Assembly (NCBI GenBank): GCA_028386065.3
Contig: JAKUCV010007726.1
Coordinates: 3,751 to 67,750, forward strand
Direction of reading: 5' to 3'
DNA length: 64,000 nt
Source of the DNA: Turnera subulata
Taxonomy: Eukaryota > Streptophyta > Magnoliopsida > Malpighiales > Passifloraceae
The notes under the pieces are model-generated. The model was not told the origin of the DNA and searched no databases. It worked only from the letters and a program-made list of their open reading frames with translations. The translations under genes and the position numbers were made by a program. This document shows positions 43,846-54,697 of this stretch, one piece after another (position 1 is the first letter of the stretch; the number at the start of each line of letters is the position of its first letter).

Positions 43846-46800
43846 TGAAACACCCCGACCCAAATCTACCCTATATACAGTAGTTACCGAGCAATAGTGC
43901 CGACACGTGGCACAGACAGTAAATACAACAGGTAAATCCGGCCCAACGGCCCAAAGATAATATCCAACACCCGACCTCGGGTATAATAACAATAATAGCA
44001 CAGCGGAAGCAATTTTTAATAATCACAGCAAAAGCATGAATCGACTCGATGCAAGACTATGGATCCAGACCCGTCAGAGGAGATGCTGCAGCCTGCCATG
44101 ATGCATACCTGCACAAAGAGCAACGAAGCCTGCCGATGGGGCAGGTGAGGGGTGAGATTCTCCATAATCTCACCGACACATAACCCATGATGAACAACGT
44201 AGCATATACTTAACAGTCAAGAGCACATCAATACGGCATACGAGTAGTGTACGAAACACATGACAAATACACCCACAAAGATCAATGCGGACTATGCAAA
44301 TGTCCACCCCATCGACTATGCAGTTGACTGACAACCTAATACTGACTGTACCATTACATTAGTGCCCGACCAGGACACCTCAACTCAACTATATGTTGGG
44401 TAACCGACCCAGTCTCAACAGACTACACAACACACACACTAGTCCTGACAGACTATACTCAACAAAGGTTCCTCATCGTATGATAACACACTGTTACTGT
44501 ACCTGCCGATCATCTAACCCGGTACCAAAACAATCTCAAAATCACGTGAGCCTCGCTCACCGGGTAGCTGGCAACCTGCACGGACCATACCCAATCAACA
44601 TCTCAAACCGGTCCCCGGGTAGAATCACAACACAGCAACAGCGACAGCAGCCATCACAGCAACTTGTAACCACAACAACAACAATCCTCACCAATCTCGA
44701 TCTCTGGGTATCGACTTACCCTTAGAAATGACAATAGCCCAACTGTCGACCACAACCCGACAACCAACATATCTCTTTATCCTATCAACAATGACAAGTG
44801 ATACTCATCCGACAATTATCAAAAGAAACCGACAATAAACAAAGGACAACTGGCAACCGATGCCAACAACAATAGACTACTCACGACCAACGACAACAAC
44901 AACACCCGCGAACCGGCAACCTATGCCGACCACGGTCAACCGACTATACTAAAAACCTCCCAAGGTATGATCATGAGACAACATGCATATGAACATAACA
45001 CATCACAGCCCAACAAGCAAAAACACATCTTAATCAAAACTGTGCCAAGGCCAAAAGAATATCTTTTATTATTACCAATTTTATCTTCCGGGCCCTGTCA
45101 CTGGACAAGCTAAGGGTCAGACCTGGATATCAACATATTTCGGGTGCCAGACCAAAATCAAGAGAACCCAGGGATCGACATCCCAAAATAGTAACCCAGG
45201 AATAGACATCCCAAATAAATCAACGGGATAGACATCCCAAGCATAGACATGCTTACCACAAGTAACCCAGGTCATGGCCACCACAAAACAGTCTTTACCC
45301 ATCGAGTCGTACCACTGCTTTTCAAGTGACTTTAAAGTCGTCAACACAATTTCCAATTATCCAATTTCCTTTACCAATATCCATTATCAATTTTCCATGG
45401 TCAATGGTCCAACAACAATCTCAACACTATATTCACAGAATCAATATTACAGTTCAGCAATCTCAACAGCAATAATCACGGCAGTCAAATATCCAACAGT
45501 GAATATCTCAGCAGTTCAATCAAACAACAAAGCACACAAAGTATTGCGGCACATATCAAAGGAAATCCATTCTCACAACAAATATCAGCAAATATCACAA
45601 AGTTATCAATAACAATAACCATAAGATGCAATGGAACCTATGTAGTTCCAAGACCAACCATCCCGGTTATCACGGGTGGAATGACGTATATGCAACCTCA
45701 CCTGATACTCCTCGGAAGCTGGTATCCGGTTAAGCCTTGATATCCCTATAATATAACAACAGTAATCACTTAGAATGCACAAACAAGATGATTATGCATG
45801 ATGCCGGTTACCAGTTGTTAGACGGCTTATCAACTCATTTTATTATTTCCGTAATTATCTTATTCATTTTTGTGGAGATTACTAACAACCTATTTTCCAT
45901 TTGATATACCAATCATATTCAAAATAAGTCAAAACCTAAACCGAGCGTCCAAGCCGATATCCCGGCCCTTAGGCTGCTTATGACAATAAGGCATATATAC
46001 GTACACTTATACGTAGTATATATTTAAGATAATATATTTGTAAGTAAATCAAGTTACGACCCGTTAAATACTCACAGTCCATATGACGTAAATAATACCT
46101 ATTAAATATAATTATTCATAAAAATTCTATTTGTAATTAATTGAAGTTATGACCTATATATTCATATATATTAGCTAGAAGAAATAACCGTTGTAAACGA
46201 TATTTACATTTAGTACATCTTATATAACGTAAGTACTTATATACATAAAACTATAATCATTAATTAAATAAAAATATGGTCTAATAATATTTATACCGGT
46301 GAAAATAGCTACAGTACGTTATACGATGTATATGTATATACTTGTATAAGATTAAAATCAATAATTAAAATAAGGTATAAATCTATTATTATTTTAACTT
46401 AGGATTACGAAAATAAATATAATAAATATATATATATACAAGTCCAGGCCGTTTATAATATAAATTCAATTAAGTATAGTTAAGAAATTTGAAAATTAAA
46501 CTCGGTAGGCCCTCACGAACGTTTAGCCCATCGGAGGTTAAATCTAATATCAACTTAATTTTGAAAATTAAATAAGAGAAATAATTAAAATAAGTAAACG
46601 ACATGGGCCTTTTTATTAATTAGCCCAATTTAAAATTAAATAACTAAAAATTAAATACAATGGGCCTTTTACGAGCCCAAATAAACGTAAATAAAATTAA
46701 AGCTGGAAATTAAATGCTATGGGCATTTTTAATAGCCCATACGAAAAATTAAATAAAAGCAATAAATAAATGCATAAGGAAAATAAATAAAAGCATAAAT

Positions 46801-48497
46801 AAAATAAATAAAGCATAAATTAAATTATTAAAATCATAGGTTATTATTATTAATTAGCCGTTTCATTAATTGTCGTTTTAATGTCCGGATCTGTTTAATA
46901 TCGTTCGGGTTCGATAATATCGTTCAAGTCCGATAAAGATGCATGAATAGTCCGAGGCTCGGGTTTTACCCAAAGGTCAGTTTTCCGGGCTCGCCGGAAA
47001 ATTCCCGGGACGTCGGAAACTTCGCCGGATTCCGGCGTACAATGTTCACGCCAGCATCAAGACACCTGCGTCCACTGTCACTGTTCCCCCAGCAGCAAAT
47101 CAGGCCAATCCCACCACCATAGCACCAATCCGGCCACCAACACAAACACCATCCCCACGGCCACACAGACCCATCGACGCCATCAATCAGCCAAACAACC
47201 CGCATCTACCATCACAGCAATACCAACACAGAAAATCACAGCCCAACCACCCCGATTCGATGACGTAGAGCCACAATCAACCAAAAACAAACAACCCAAA
47301 CCTAATTAGCTTACTCAGACAGATTCGGGTTAAGGGGAAAAAGAAAAGAAACAGCAGAGGAAAAAGAAACAAGATTCGTCGTCGGGTCTTACACAGTCAC
47401 GGCGACGTGAGGAAGAAAGGACAGCAACGGCGAGTTCAGGGAAGCAGAGGAGAGAAAGGTCGGCGGTGCGTCATGGGCGGCGCGTCAGAGGCGGAGGGAG
47501 AGGAGATCGGGCGGTACTTGGTGGTTCCTGGCGGCGACGAGCAGAAGGAGGCCGGCGCTGTGGTTGCTGGAGCGGCGGTCATCGAGTGCAACGAGATGGA
47601 AAACTCGGCGGCTGTGGGTCTCTTCACGGCAGCGTGACTTGCAACGGTGAGCTCGGGCGCTGCGTCCGGCGAGAGGACAGTGGCGAGGTGCAGAGAGGAT
47701 GAAGGAGATGGATGGTGGCGGCGTGTGGTCTGATGCAGAGGAATGAGAAAAAAGAGAGAGGGGTGTGAGGAAACCGGTGAAGGGGAAGAGAATTAAAGAG
47801 GAAGAAGAAGAATGGAGACAAGGGGAAGAAGACAGAGGGAGAGAGGAGTAACCGAGAAGTGAAAAGAAAAGGAGAAGAGTGAAGAAAAGTGAGGAAGAAG
47901 GAGGAGGAAGGAAAAATCGGGAAGAAAGAAAAGAAAAGGAGAAAAATGTGGAGAAAAGAAAAATTAGATGGGGAAAAGAGGAAAAGAAAAGGAAATGGGA
48001 AAAAGAGAAAAGACTAGAAAGGGGTGGCCCGGGAGAGAGAAAAACGGGGCTCGAGTGTCGGTGAAATTATTGGTCCGGGAATGGACCAAAATATCCTTCG
48101 ATCCGACTCTTGATCCACTATCGTCACAGGGGCATTTCTGTTTTTTCGAGATTTCGTCCCGGTCTGAGAATACGACTGAGGCTCGGAAAATCCAATATGT
48201 ATTCCCGATCGTCGTCCAAGTCTCGAAATTGAAAACCGAGGCCCGATAAGTTGTAAAGAATGTTCGAAAAACCCGAGTAACCTTCGAAGTTAAATTCTGA
48301 AGCTCGGTTAAACGAAGGGCATTCTAATCGTCGCATATCCTCGGCGATTGATGCGAAGCTCGGTTATTCCCGGTAGAAACTCAAAAGGAAAATTTAAAAG
48401 TGATAAAATTCTCGATTAATAGCGATAAAATTTTATTACCACCGTAAGGTGAAAACAACTTAGTAAAAACCTCGGAAATTTTACCCGGGTCGTTACA
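43846..48497 (+). mobile_element. Del/Tekay-like solo LTR (4.65 kb)
   Basis: Starts TGAAACACCCCGACCC and ends ACCCGGGTCGTTACA, with the 5-bp duplication GTCAG (43,841-43,845 and 48,498-48,502). It shares its head, the GAGGGGTGAG block and its tail with the LTR at 16,916. Contents: a CA-rich low-complexity stretch (44,300-45,620), very AT-rich sequence (45,840-46,860), a GC-rich gene-like block (46,960-47,720) and a purine-rich tract (47,730-48,030). No PBS, gag or pol is present, and I recognise no domain in its ORFs. It splits the end of Copia-1 Pol. Confidence 0.88.
45125..45255. repeat. Short imperfect repeats in the solo LTR
   Basis: GGATAGACATCCCAA-type words recur four or more times (ATCGACATCCCAAAATA, ATAGACATCCCAAATAA, ATAGACATCCCAAGCAT). 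Local low-level tandem duplication only. Confidence 0.6.
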
Positions 48498-50158
48498 GTC
48501 AGAGGATCGGCCAAATTCACTTCTGGCTTCACATAATCTATGGAAATTATTCCATCTCTTAAAAGATGTTTTACGACATTGTGTCTCAGCCGAATGTGTC
48601 TATTTCTCCCATTAAAACTCGTTTTTCTCGCATTGTCTATTGCCGCTTTGCAATCACAATACATAGACACAGACGGTTTTGGTTTTATTCCCAACGGAAT
48701 ACTGGCTAGAAAGTTTCTTAGCCACTCAGCCTCGGTGCCAGCTAACTCCAGAGCTACAAACTTTGACTCCGTAGTTGATCGTGCGATTATAGTTTGCTTA
48801 GCTGACTTCCAAGACACTGCACCACCTCCAAGGGTGAATACATATCCACTAGTGGACTTTATCTCATCTGAATTCGAAATCCAGTTAGCATCATTGTACC
48901 CTTCTAGCACAGCGGGTAGTCCATTATATCGAATACCATAATTCATGGTACCCCTCAAATATCTCATTATTCTGCTAATAGCAGGCCAATGCTCACTGTT
49001 GGGATTGTGTGTATACCGACTCAACCTCCCCACAGCATAAGCTATTTCAGGACGTGAGAAGTTCATCAAATGCATCAAACTCCCAATAATTTGTGCATAC
49101 TCAGTTTGAGATACTGGATCTCCTGTGTTCTTCTTCAATTGAGAGTTAGTATCATAAGGGGTACTCACAGGTGCGACATCGAAATGTCCAAATTTCTTAA
49201 GAAGTTTCTCAATATAATGTTCTTGTGATAGAATGATACTACCACCTTCCCTTATGATCTTAACTCCCAAAATTGCATTTACTTCACCCACATCTTTCAT
49301 GTCAAATTGTGAAGTAAGGAACATCTTTGTATCATAAATGACATCAAGATTATTACTGAAAATCAACATGTCATCCACATACAAGCAAACAATCACACAG
49401 TTCTCATTTATCACTTTGGTATATAAACACTTATCTACTTCAACAGAAATAAATCCATTGCTAAGCATAGCTTGGTCAAATTTCTCATGCCATTATTTAG
49501 GTGCTTGTTTCAAGCCATATAAAGATTTGACCAACTTACACACTTTGTGTTCCTGATCAGAAATAACATGACCCTCTAGTTGCACCATATAAATCTCTTC
49601 TTCTAAATCACCATTTAGAAAAGCATTTTTAACATCCATTTGATGTATAAAAAGTTTATAAACTGAAGCCAAGGCAACCAAAACACGAATTGAAGAAATT
49701 CTTGTACCAGGAACAAAAGTATCAAAATAATCAATATTCTGTTTTTTAGTAAAACTTTTAGCTACTAGTCTAGCTTTGTACTTATCAATAGATCCATCAG
49801 AATTATATTTCCTTTTAAAAATCCATTTGCAACCAATTGGTTTTGCTCCTGGAGGTAAATCAACTAAAATTCAAGTTTTGTTTTGTTCAATTGAATCAAG
49901 TTCAGCTTTTATAACCTTTTTCCACAAACTTGCATCAGAAGAAGAAATAGCTTCAAAATAAGTTGAAGGATCATCTTGAACAAGAAAAGTATAAAAATCA
50001 TCACCAAAAGAAGTTTCCTTCCTTTGTCTTTTGCTTCTTCTGAAAACAATTGGTTGATCATCATTTTCACTTTCAAAAACATCTTGTGCAACAGTCACAT
50101 TTTCAGAGATTTCACGACTAGGTGCAACAGTCAAGTTATTTTGCTTTAACGGAAACAC
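48498..50158 (-). pseudogene. Copia-1 reverse transcriptase and RNase H
   Basis: Right to left: a linker and RT start (RSKRQRKETSFGDDFYTFLV, 49,871-50,158), a broken stretch, VYKLFIHQMDVKNAFLNGDL and KSLYGLKQAPK (49,493-49,681), then [12 protein letters not shown] with the catalytic YVDD intact. The RNase H follows: [56 protein letters not shown] and [15 protein letters not shown], to LADPLT at the LTR insertion. Stops at about 49,490 and 49,700-49,870 break it. RT and RNase H copy the element RNA into DNA in relatives. Confidence 0.9.
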
Positions 50159-50161
50159 ATT

Positions 50162-50869
50162 CTAAAAAAACTCAGCATTTCTTGTTTCAACAATTGTGTT
50201 CACATCAAGCACATCACTCTTTAAAACAAGAAATCTATATACAGTACTATTATTAGTATAACTAATAAATATGCAATCACTAGTCTTGGACCATGTCTTT
50301 CTTCTCTTAGGATTAGGAAGCATTACCTTAGCAAGACACCCCCATACTTTTAGGTATTTCAAATTAGGTGAATAACCTTTCCATAATTCATACGATGTCT
50401 TCTCATGTTTCTTATAGGGAATCCAATTTTGTACATGATATACTGATAAAATAGCTTCCCCCCATAGGTTATTTGGTGCAGAACTACTAACAAGCATAGC
50501 ATTCATTATTTCTTTTAAAGTTCTATTCTTACGTTCTGCTACCCCATTATATTGTGGTGAATAAGGAGGTGTTGTTTCATGTATTATGCCTTCTTCCTCA
50601 CAACATTCATTAAACAAGACATACTCACCACCTCTATCTGATCTAACCCTCTTAACCTTCCTATTTAACTGGTTTTCTACTTCAGCTTTATATAAGAGAA
50701 ACATATCAAAGGCTTCATCTTTATTCCTAATCAAATACACTTTAGTATATCTTGAGAAATTATCAATAAAAGTCGCATAATAATTTTTACCTCCTTTAGT
50801 CATAGTTTGTTTCAAGTCCCCTAAGTCTGTGTGAATTAAACTAAGCAATTCAGTTTCTCTTTTATTCAC
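50162..50869 (-). CDS. Copia-1 integrase core
   Basis: 235 open codons. The first catalytic Asp is in SLIHTDLGDLKQ, the second in KRVRSDRGGEYVLFNECCEE, and the Glu in PQYNGVAERKNRTLKEIMNA, so D,D,E is complete. The domain ends with SYELWKGYSPNLKYLKVWGC and the TSDCIFISYTNNS region, typical of copia integrase C-termini. It catalyses cDNA insertion in active relatives. A stop separates it from the upstream protease frame (about 50,890). Confidence 0.88.
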   Translation of the reverse strand: MNKRETELLSLIHTDLGDLKQTMTKGGKNYYATFIDNFSRYTKVYLIRNKDEAFDMFLLYKAEVENQLNRKVKRVRSDRGGEYVLFNECCEEEGIIHETTPPYSPQYNGVAERKNRTLKEIMNAMLVSSSAPNNLWGEAILSVYHVQNWIPYKKHEKTSYELWKGYSPNLKYLKVWGCLAKVMLPNPKRRKTWSKTSDCIFISYTNNSTVYRFLVLKSDVLDVNTIVETRNAEFF

Positions 50870-50900
50870 AAAAGGACATGACTTCTTAACTTATTTAGAC

Positions 50901-51437
50901 TCAAGCACATACTTCACATTTAACAGAAAGTGAATCACTAGAGGCAGATTTTAAACCAGCACTTTGAAATTTCTTAAGATATGGTGTACTAACGTGTCCT
51001 AATCTAGCACGCCACATATCAAAAGAGTCAATCAAGTAAGTAGAAGAACTTGCACTTTCATTCATGGTTTCAGCAACATTAAGCATAAAAAGTCCTTGAT
51101 TACAATAGCCCTTTCCCACAAAGATATTATTTTTAGTCAATATGATCTTGTCAGATTCAAATGACACCTTAACCCCTACCTTACCCAAGAGAGACACAGA
51201 CACCAAGTTGGCCAGAAAGTCAAGCACATGGAGTACATTGTTGAGAGCCAGAGTCTTGCCAGATGTGAGTTTAAGAAGAATCTTCCCTTTCTCTTGAACT
51301 TTTGTAGTTCGGGAGTCTCCAAGATAGACTAGTTCTTCTTCATCTCCTATCTCAGCATAGGAGGAAAAAGCATCTTTGCTTGCACAAATATACCTGGTAG
51401 CACCAGATTCTACCATCCAATCTTTCACATTGGCCAT
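50901..51437 (-). pseudogene. Copia-1 protease and pre-integrase domain
   Basis: The protease core reads WMVESGATRYICASKDAF. The catalytic Asp expected in the D-S-G motif is Glu (GAA at about 51,409). The rest of the domain is standard: LVYLGDSRTTKVQEKGKILL, NNVLHVLDFLANLVSVSLLG, VGVKVSFESDKIILTKNNIF. The pre-integrase domain has WRARLGHVSTPYLKKFQSAG and KCEVC (H-...-C-C zinc region). The Asp-to-Glu change probably impairs or abolishes proteolysis even apart from the frame breaks around it. Confidence 0.85.
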
Positions 51438-51529
51438 GAGAAAAGTTTCAGAAATGATCGCAGCTATAATATCATCTCCTTCAACTAGGTTAACCCTTGG
51501 TTTAGGAGGATTGCCATTTCTTACTCTCT

Positions 51530-52302
51530 TCCTGCACTGTGATGCATAATGCCCTGGCTTTCCACAGACGAAGCAATTTCCTTTCTTTTTAAAGATGGGG
51601 TTATTTAGGCTTGTAATCAGATTTCTTAGCAGTATTGACTTTCTTAGTTTTAGAGGTACCTTCTACCAAGTAAGCCTTGGTTATCATCTCTTTGGCACTT
51701 GCACTCTTGAGCTCCACTTTGTTTTTCTCTTCTATATGAATGTGGGTTATCAGCTCCTTGAGTGGCATCAGCTTGTACTTGTGCTTGAGATTATGCTTGT
51801 AGTCCTTCCACGAGTTGGGCGACTTCTCAATTAAAGATCCGGCAAGAAACTCATCAGGTAGAGAAATCTTCACTGCCTTCAAGTTCTCAACAAGCTTTTA
51901 GTACTCTGTGAGTTGACTATTGACGGTCTTGTCCTCCTTCATTTCCAACTTGTAAAAGTTGGAAATAGCAAACTTTTGTTTAAAGGCATCTTCAGCGGTG
52001 TATTTCTCCACCATAGCATCCCAGATTTCTTTTGCTTCCTTATAGGACACATAAACATCAAAAAGCTCATTAGATAATATTTGAATTATATTGTGCCTAC
52101 AAACCTTATTGGCTTTAAGCCAATTATCTATCTCCTTTTGGAGTATATGTGCTCCTGCCACCTTTTGAAATTCTCTCCAGCAAATACCTCGATATTTGAC
52201 ACATCGGGATATAGTTTGGCATACGTGACGGCAACTGGTTGAGCATTCTAGGAACCACCAACAGCAGCAACAATAGTATTTTGGAGTTAAATTTTAGCCA
52301 TA
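51530..52302 (-). pseudogene. Copia-1 Gag
   Basis: The first candidate ATG is only about 12 bases inside the 5' LTR edge, and the frame soon meets stops. Recognisable parts are the ILQKEIDNWLKANKVCRHNI and KEAKEIWDAMVEKYTAEDAF blocks (51,898-52,161), VKISLPDEFLAGSLIEKSPN (51,601-51,882), and an FVCGKPGHYASQC zinc knuckle at about 51,535-51,575. Copia Gag binds RNA and builds particles. Several stops disable it. Confidence 0.8.
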
Positions 52303-52313
52303 TTCCTTAAGAT

Positions 52314-52930
52314 TGTTGGAGGATATGAGGATGAAAAATGCTGAACTATTTAGACTAGAGGCGTGCAAGCACTGTCCTTAAGGAATATTTTGCTAACTAG
52401 CAAAGTTCCTCCAGGATTCAACTGGCACTTCTACAAAAATTGTAGGGCACAAGAAGCTACCAAAAACAAAAGAAAAAACCCAACAAATGAAGGAAAACAA
52501 GAGGAGAGAAAGAGTGTATGACACTTGTGTTGTGCACTTGAATTGTGAAAAGCTATGAGCTAATGTGGTGGTGGGAAAAACACATATGAGCTCTAAGCAT
52601 TTAAGCTAGGATTTAAGACACAAATCAAAGGCAATAAACATGTGAGATATAATTCTTTGTAACCCCCATCAAACATTCAAAAAAATTAAAATGAAAATAA
52701 TTCAATTTTCTGCCAAGACGCCAATTCAAATAATCTGTTGATTTATTCCCATCAAACCAATTAATTCCTTCATCCAAAAAATGTAATAAACTTGCCAGCC
52801 AACTCAATTGAAAACAACTGATTTTAATGTTTTAAATACTCATTATGACCTGGCAAATTAATATTTTTAAAAACATTGTAACGTTAAAATTGAATGAAAA
52901 TGATCTTGTGAAATACTCTTTTATATAACA
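52314..52930 (-). mobile_element. Copia-1 5' LTR
   Basis: 617 bp, same termini as the 3' LTR. Around 52,568 the sequence TAATGTGGTGGTGGGAAAAA shows loss of the TATA-containing CTATTTATAGGGTG present in the 3' LTR. The outer flank GATGC matches the left TSD. The inner edge at 52,314 is directly followed by gag-like sequence, with no iMet-type PBS. Confidence 0.9.
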
Positions 52931-53481
52931 GATGCCACCCCTGCGATCATGTTTGAGAACTGCTGCTACGGAGGCCTTCGTTCTGCTTAGGCTATAAATC
53001 CTTCCGATTCATTCTCCTCTTTTGAAATGATAACATGAAATGTAAACGAAAAATTTACTGCGCCTGTGAATCCACTTTATTGGCACCAGGTCCTGGTTAT
53101 ACTTGTGTTTTGGGGGCTCCTTCTACAATCTCTTCTGACAATGGACAAAGAAGAATAGCTCAGGTTTATAGCTAGTGAATCTTTTCAAGCATATAAAATA
53201 ACTTTACATTGTTCTATTAAAAAAAATAACTTATACACAATCTTGGTAATTGAACCATTTCCTAGTTGCTAACATTCTAGTATGATTTAGTCATACATAT
53301 TATTCTTTTCTTCTCTATTTTCTAATATGATTTAAGTGCTAAAACACAGGCATTCATGTGTTTTCTATTCTTTTTTTTTTTGTCTGATGTCGGAATGCAG
53401 ACAAAGATATAATTTCATGTGTCTGATAAGTTTCTGCAACTCAAGGCATCCTTGAGTAGTATAGAGCTTGAGACAAGTTTA

Positions 53482-53900
53482 TGTTAGAATAAATAACCTT
53501 GATAAATTATTATACAATCAAGAATAATAATCAGGTATAGCAAGGCGTACCTGAATCCAGGATGAACAGACTTGAACAATGACTTGAGAGGATTAGGAGC
53601 TTCCAAGATTTGGTTCTAACGCCTTATGTGTTTTTTTCTATGATGGGCCAGAGAAAATTGACGCAGGAATAATCTTGGGACCACAACCCTATATGTTATT
53701 CTTTATATACTAGTTCAACTAGGATTCTCATAAAACCATAATTGACTAGTATTAGGTTTCTACATATAATTAGAATCCATACCAAAATAGATGTTTCAAA
53801 GCCCAAAAATAGATCACTTAGTGGCCCATTAAAATAAGACAATCTATAATATAATTGTTATTAATAATATAAGCCTATTAAATAATAAATATATCCAACA
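53482..53900 (-). mobile_element. Copia-2 3' LTR
   Basis: 419 bp, nearly identical to 60,451-60,871. Minus-strand TATA-like TATATAAAG at 53,701-53,709. Confidence 0.92.
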
Positions 53901-54276
53901 ATCTCCCATTTGGGCTATATTATTCTTGAGACAATTAAATTTCAAAGTGTGCATATAAAATGACTGTCTTCTTGAAACATCTCCTTAAATACAATCTGGT
54001 CCATCTACTACATTAGCATGAGATCAAAGCGGCCTTCGTTATATTTATTCGTAACTAGACACATCAATGGTCAGCATACTAACATATTCAATGACATAGA
54101 TCAAGTATGGATGTGTAGCATGGAAATTACATGTAATGTGATCATACATGCCTATTTCCAACTGATCCTCAAAACGCTATGAGATCATATCAAAAAAAAA
54201 GTCCAGAGAATAAAATGAGAAAATGTACTCTATTCTGCAGAAAAGTAATTACAAAAGTGCATTGGAATTAAGAACA

Positions 54277-54697
54277 TCAAAAATACAAACTCCCACTAAA
54301 ACTGTACTTCGTCAAACAATTTGACGCCCATATGAGCAGTATGCTCATGAAACAATTTAGGTGGTAACCCTTTGGTAAGCGTATCCGCAACCATGGAGTT
54401 TGTCCCAATATGTCTATTTCCACTTGTCCACTCTGAACTCTCTCTTTAACAGCTAGGAACTTGATGTCTATATGCTTTGACTTCAAAGAACTGCTGTTAC
54501 TGTTGGAATATATCACGGCCGATCTATTGTCACAGAAAATCTTTAATGTCCTTTCAATGCCATTCACAATGCGCAGCCCAGTGACCGTAGCCATATTCCA
54601 TGATTGGATGTCTCAAAACATGCTATAAACTCAACAGCCATGGTGAAAGAAGCTATGAGTGTCTGCTTAGCACTCTTCTAAGAAATAGCCCCACCAG
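54277..54697 (-). pseudogene. Copia-2 RNase H
   Basis: ATVTGLRIVNGIERTLKIFC, then DNRSAVIYSNSNSSSLKSKH and IDIKFLAVKERVQSGQVEID, the standard copia RNase H C-terminal part. The expected ADPLTKGLP tail appears shifted (LRIRLPKGYHLNCF), so a frameshift hit the end. A break near 54,600-54,697 separates it from RT. Confidence 0.85.

Larger units (their letters stand above)
36513..52930 (-). mobile_element. Copia-1 element with nested LINE and solo LTR
   Basis: 16.4 kb between LTRs at 36,513-37,138 and 52,314-52,930, flanked by GATGC (36,508-36,512 and 52,931-52,935). Subtracting the LINE and solo LTR with their TSDs leaves about 5.7 kb, normal for Ty1/copia. Minus-strand order from the right: 5' LTR, gag, zinc knuckle, protease, integrase, RT, RNase H (interrupted by the solo LTR), 3' region (interrupted by the LINE), polypurine-like GTGGGGA, 3' LTR. 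Integrase before RT confirms copia; the protease and its downstream region resemble TNT1-94-like (Tork-type) elements. The element has no recognisable tRNA PBS (see findings). Confidence 0.92.
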
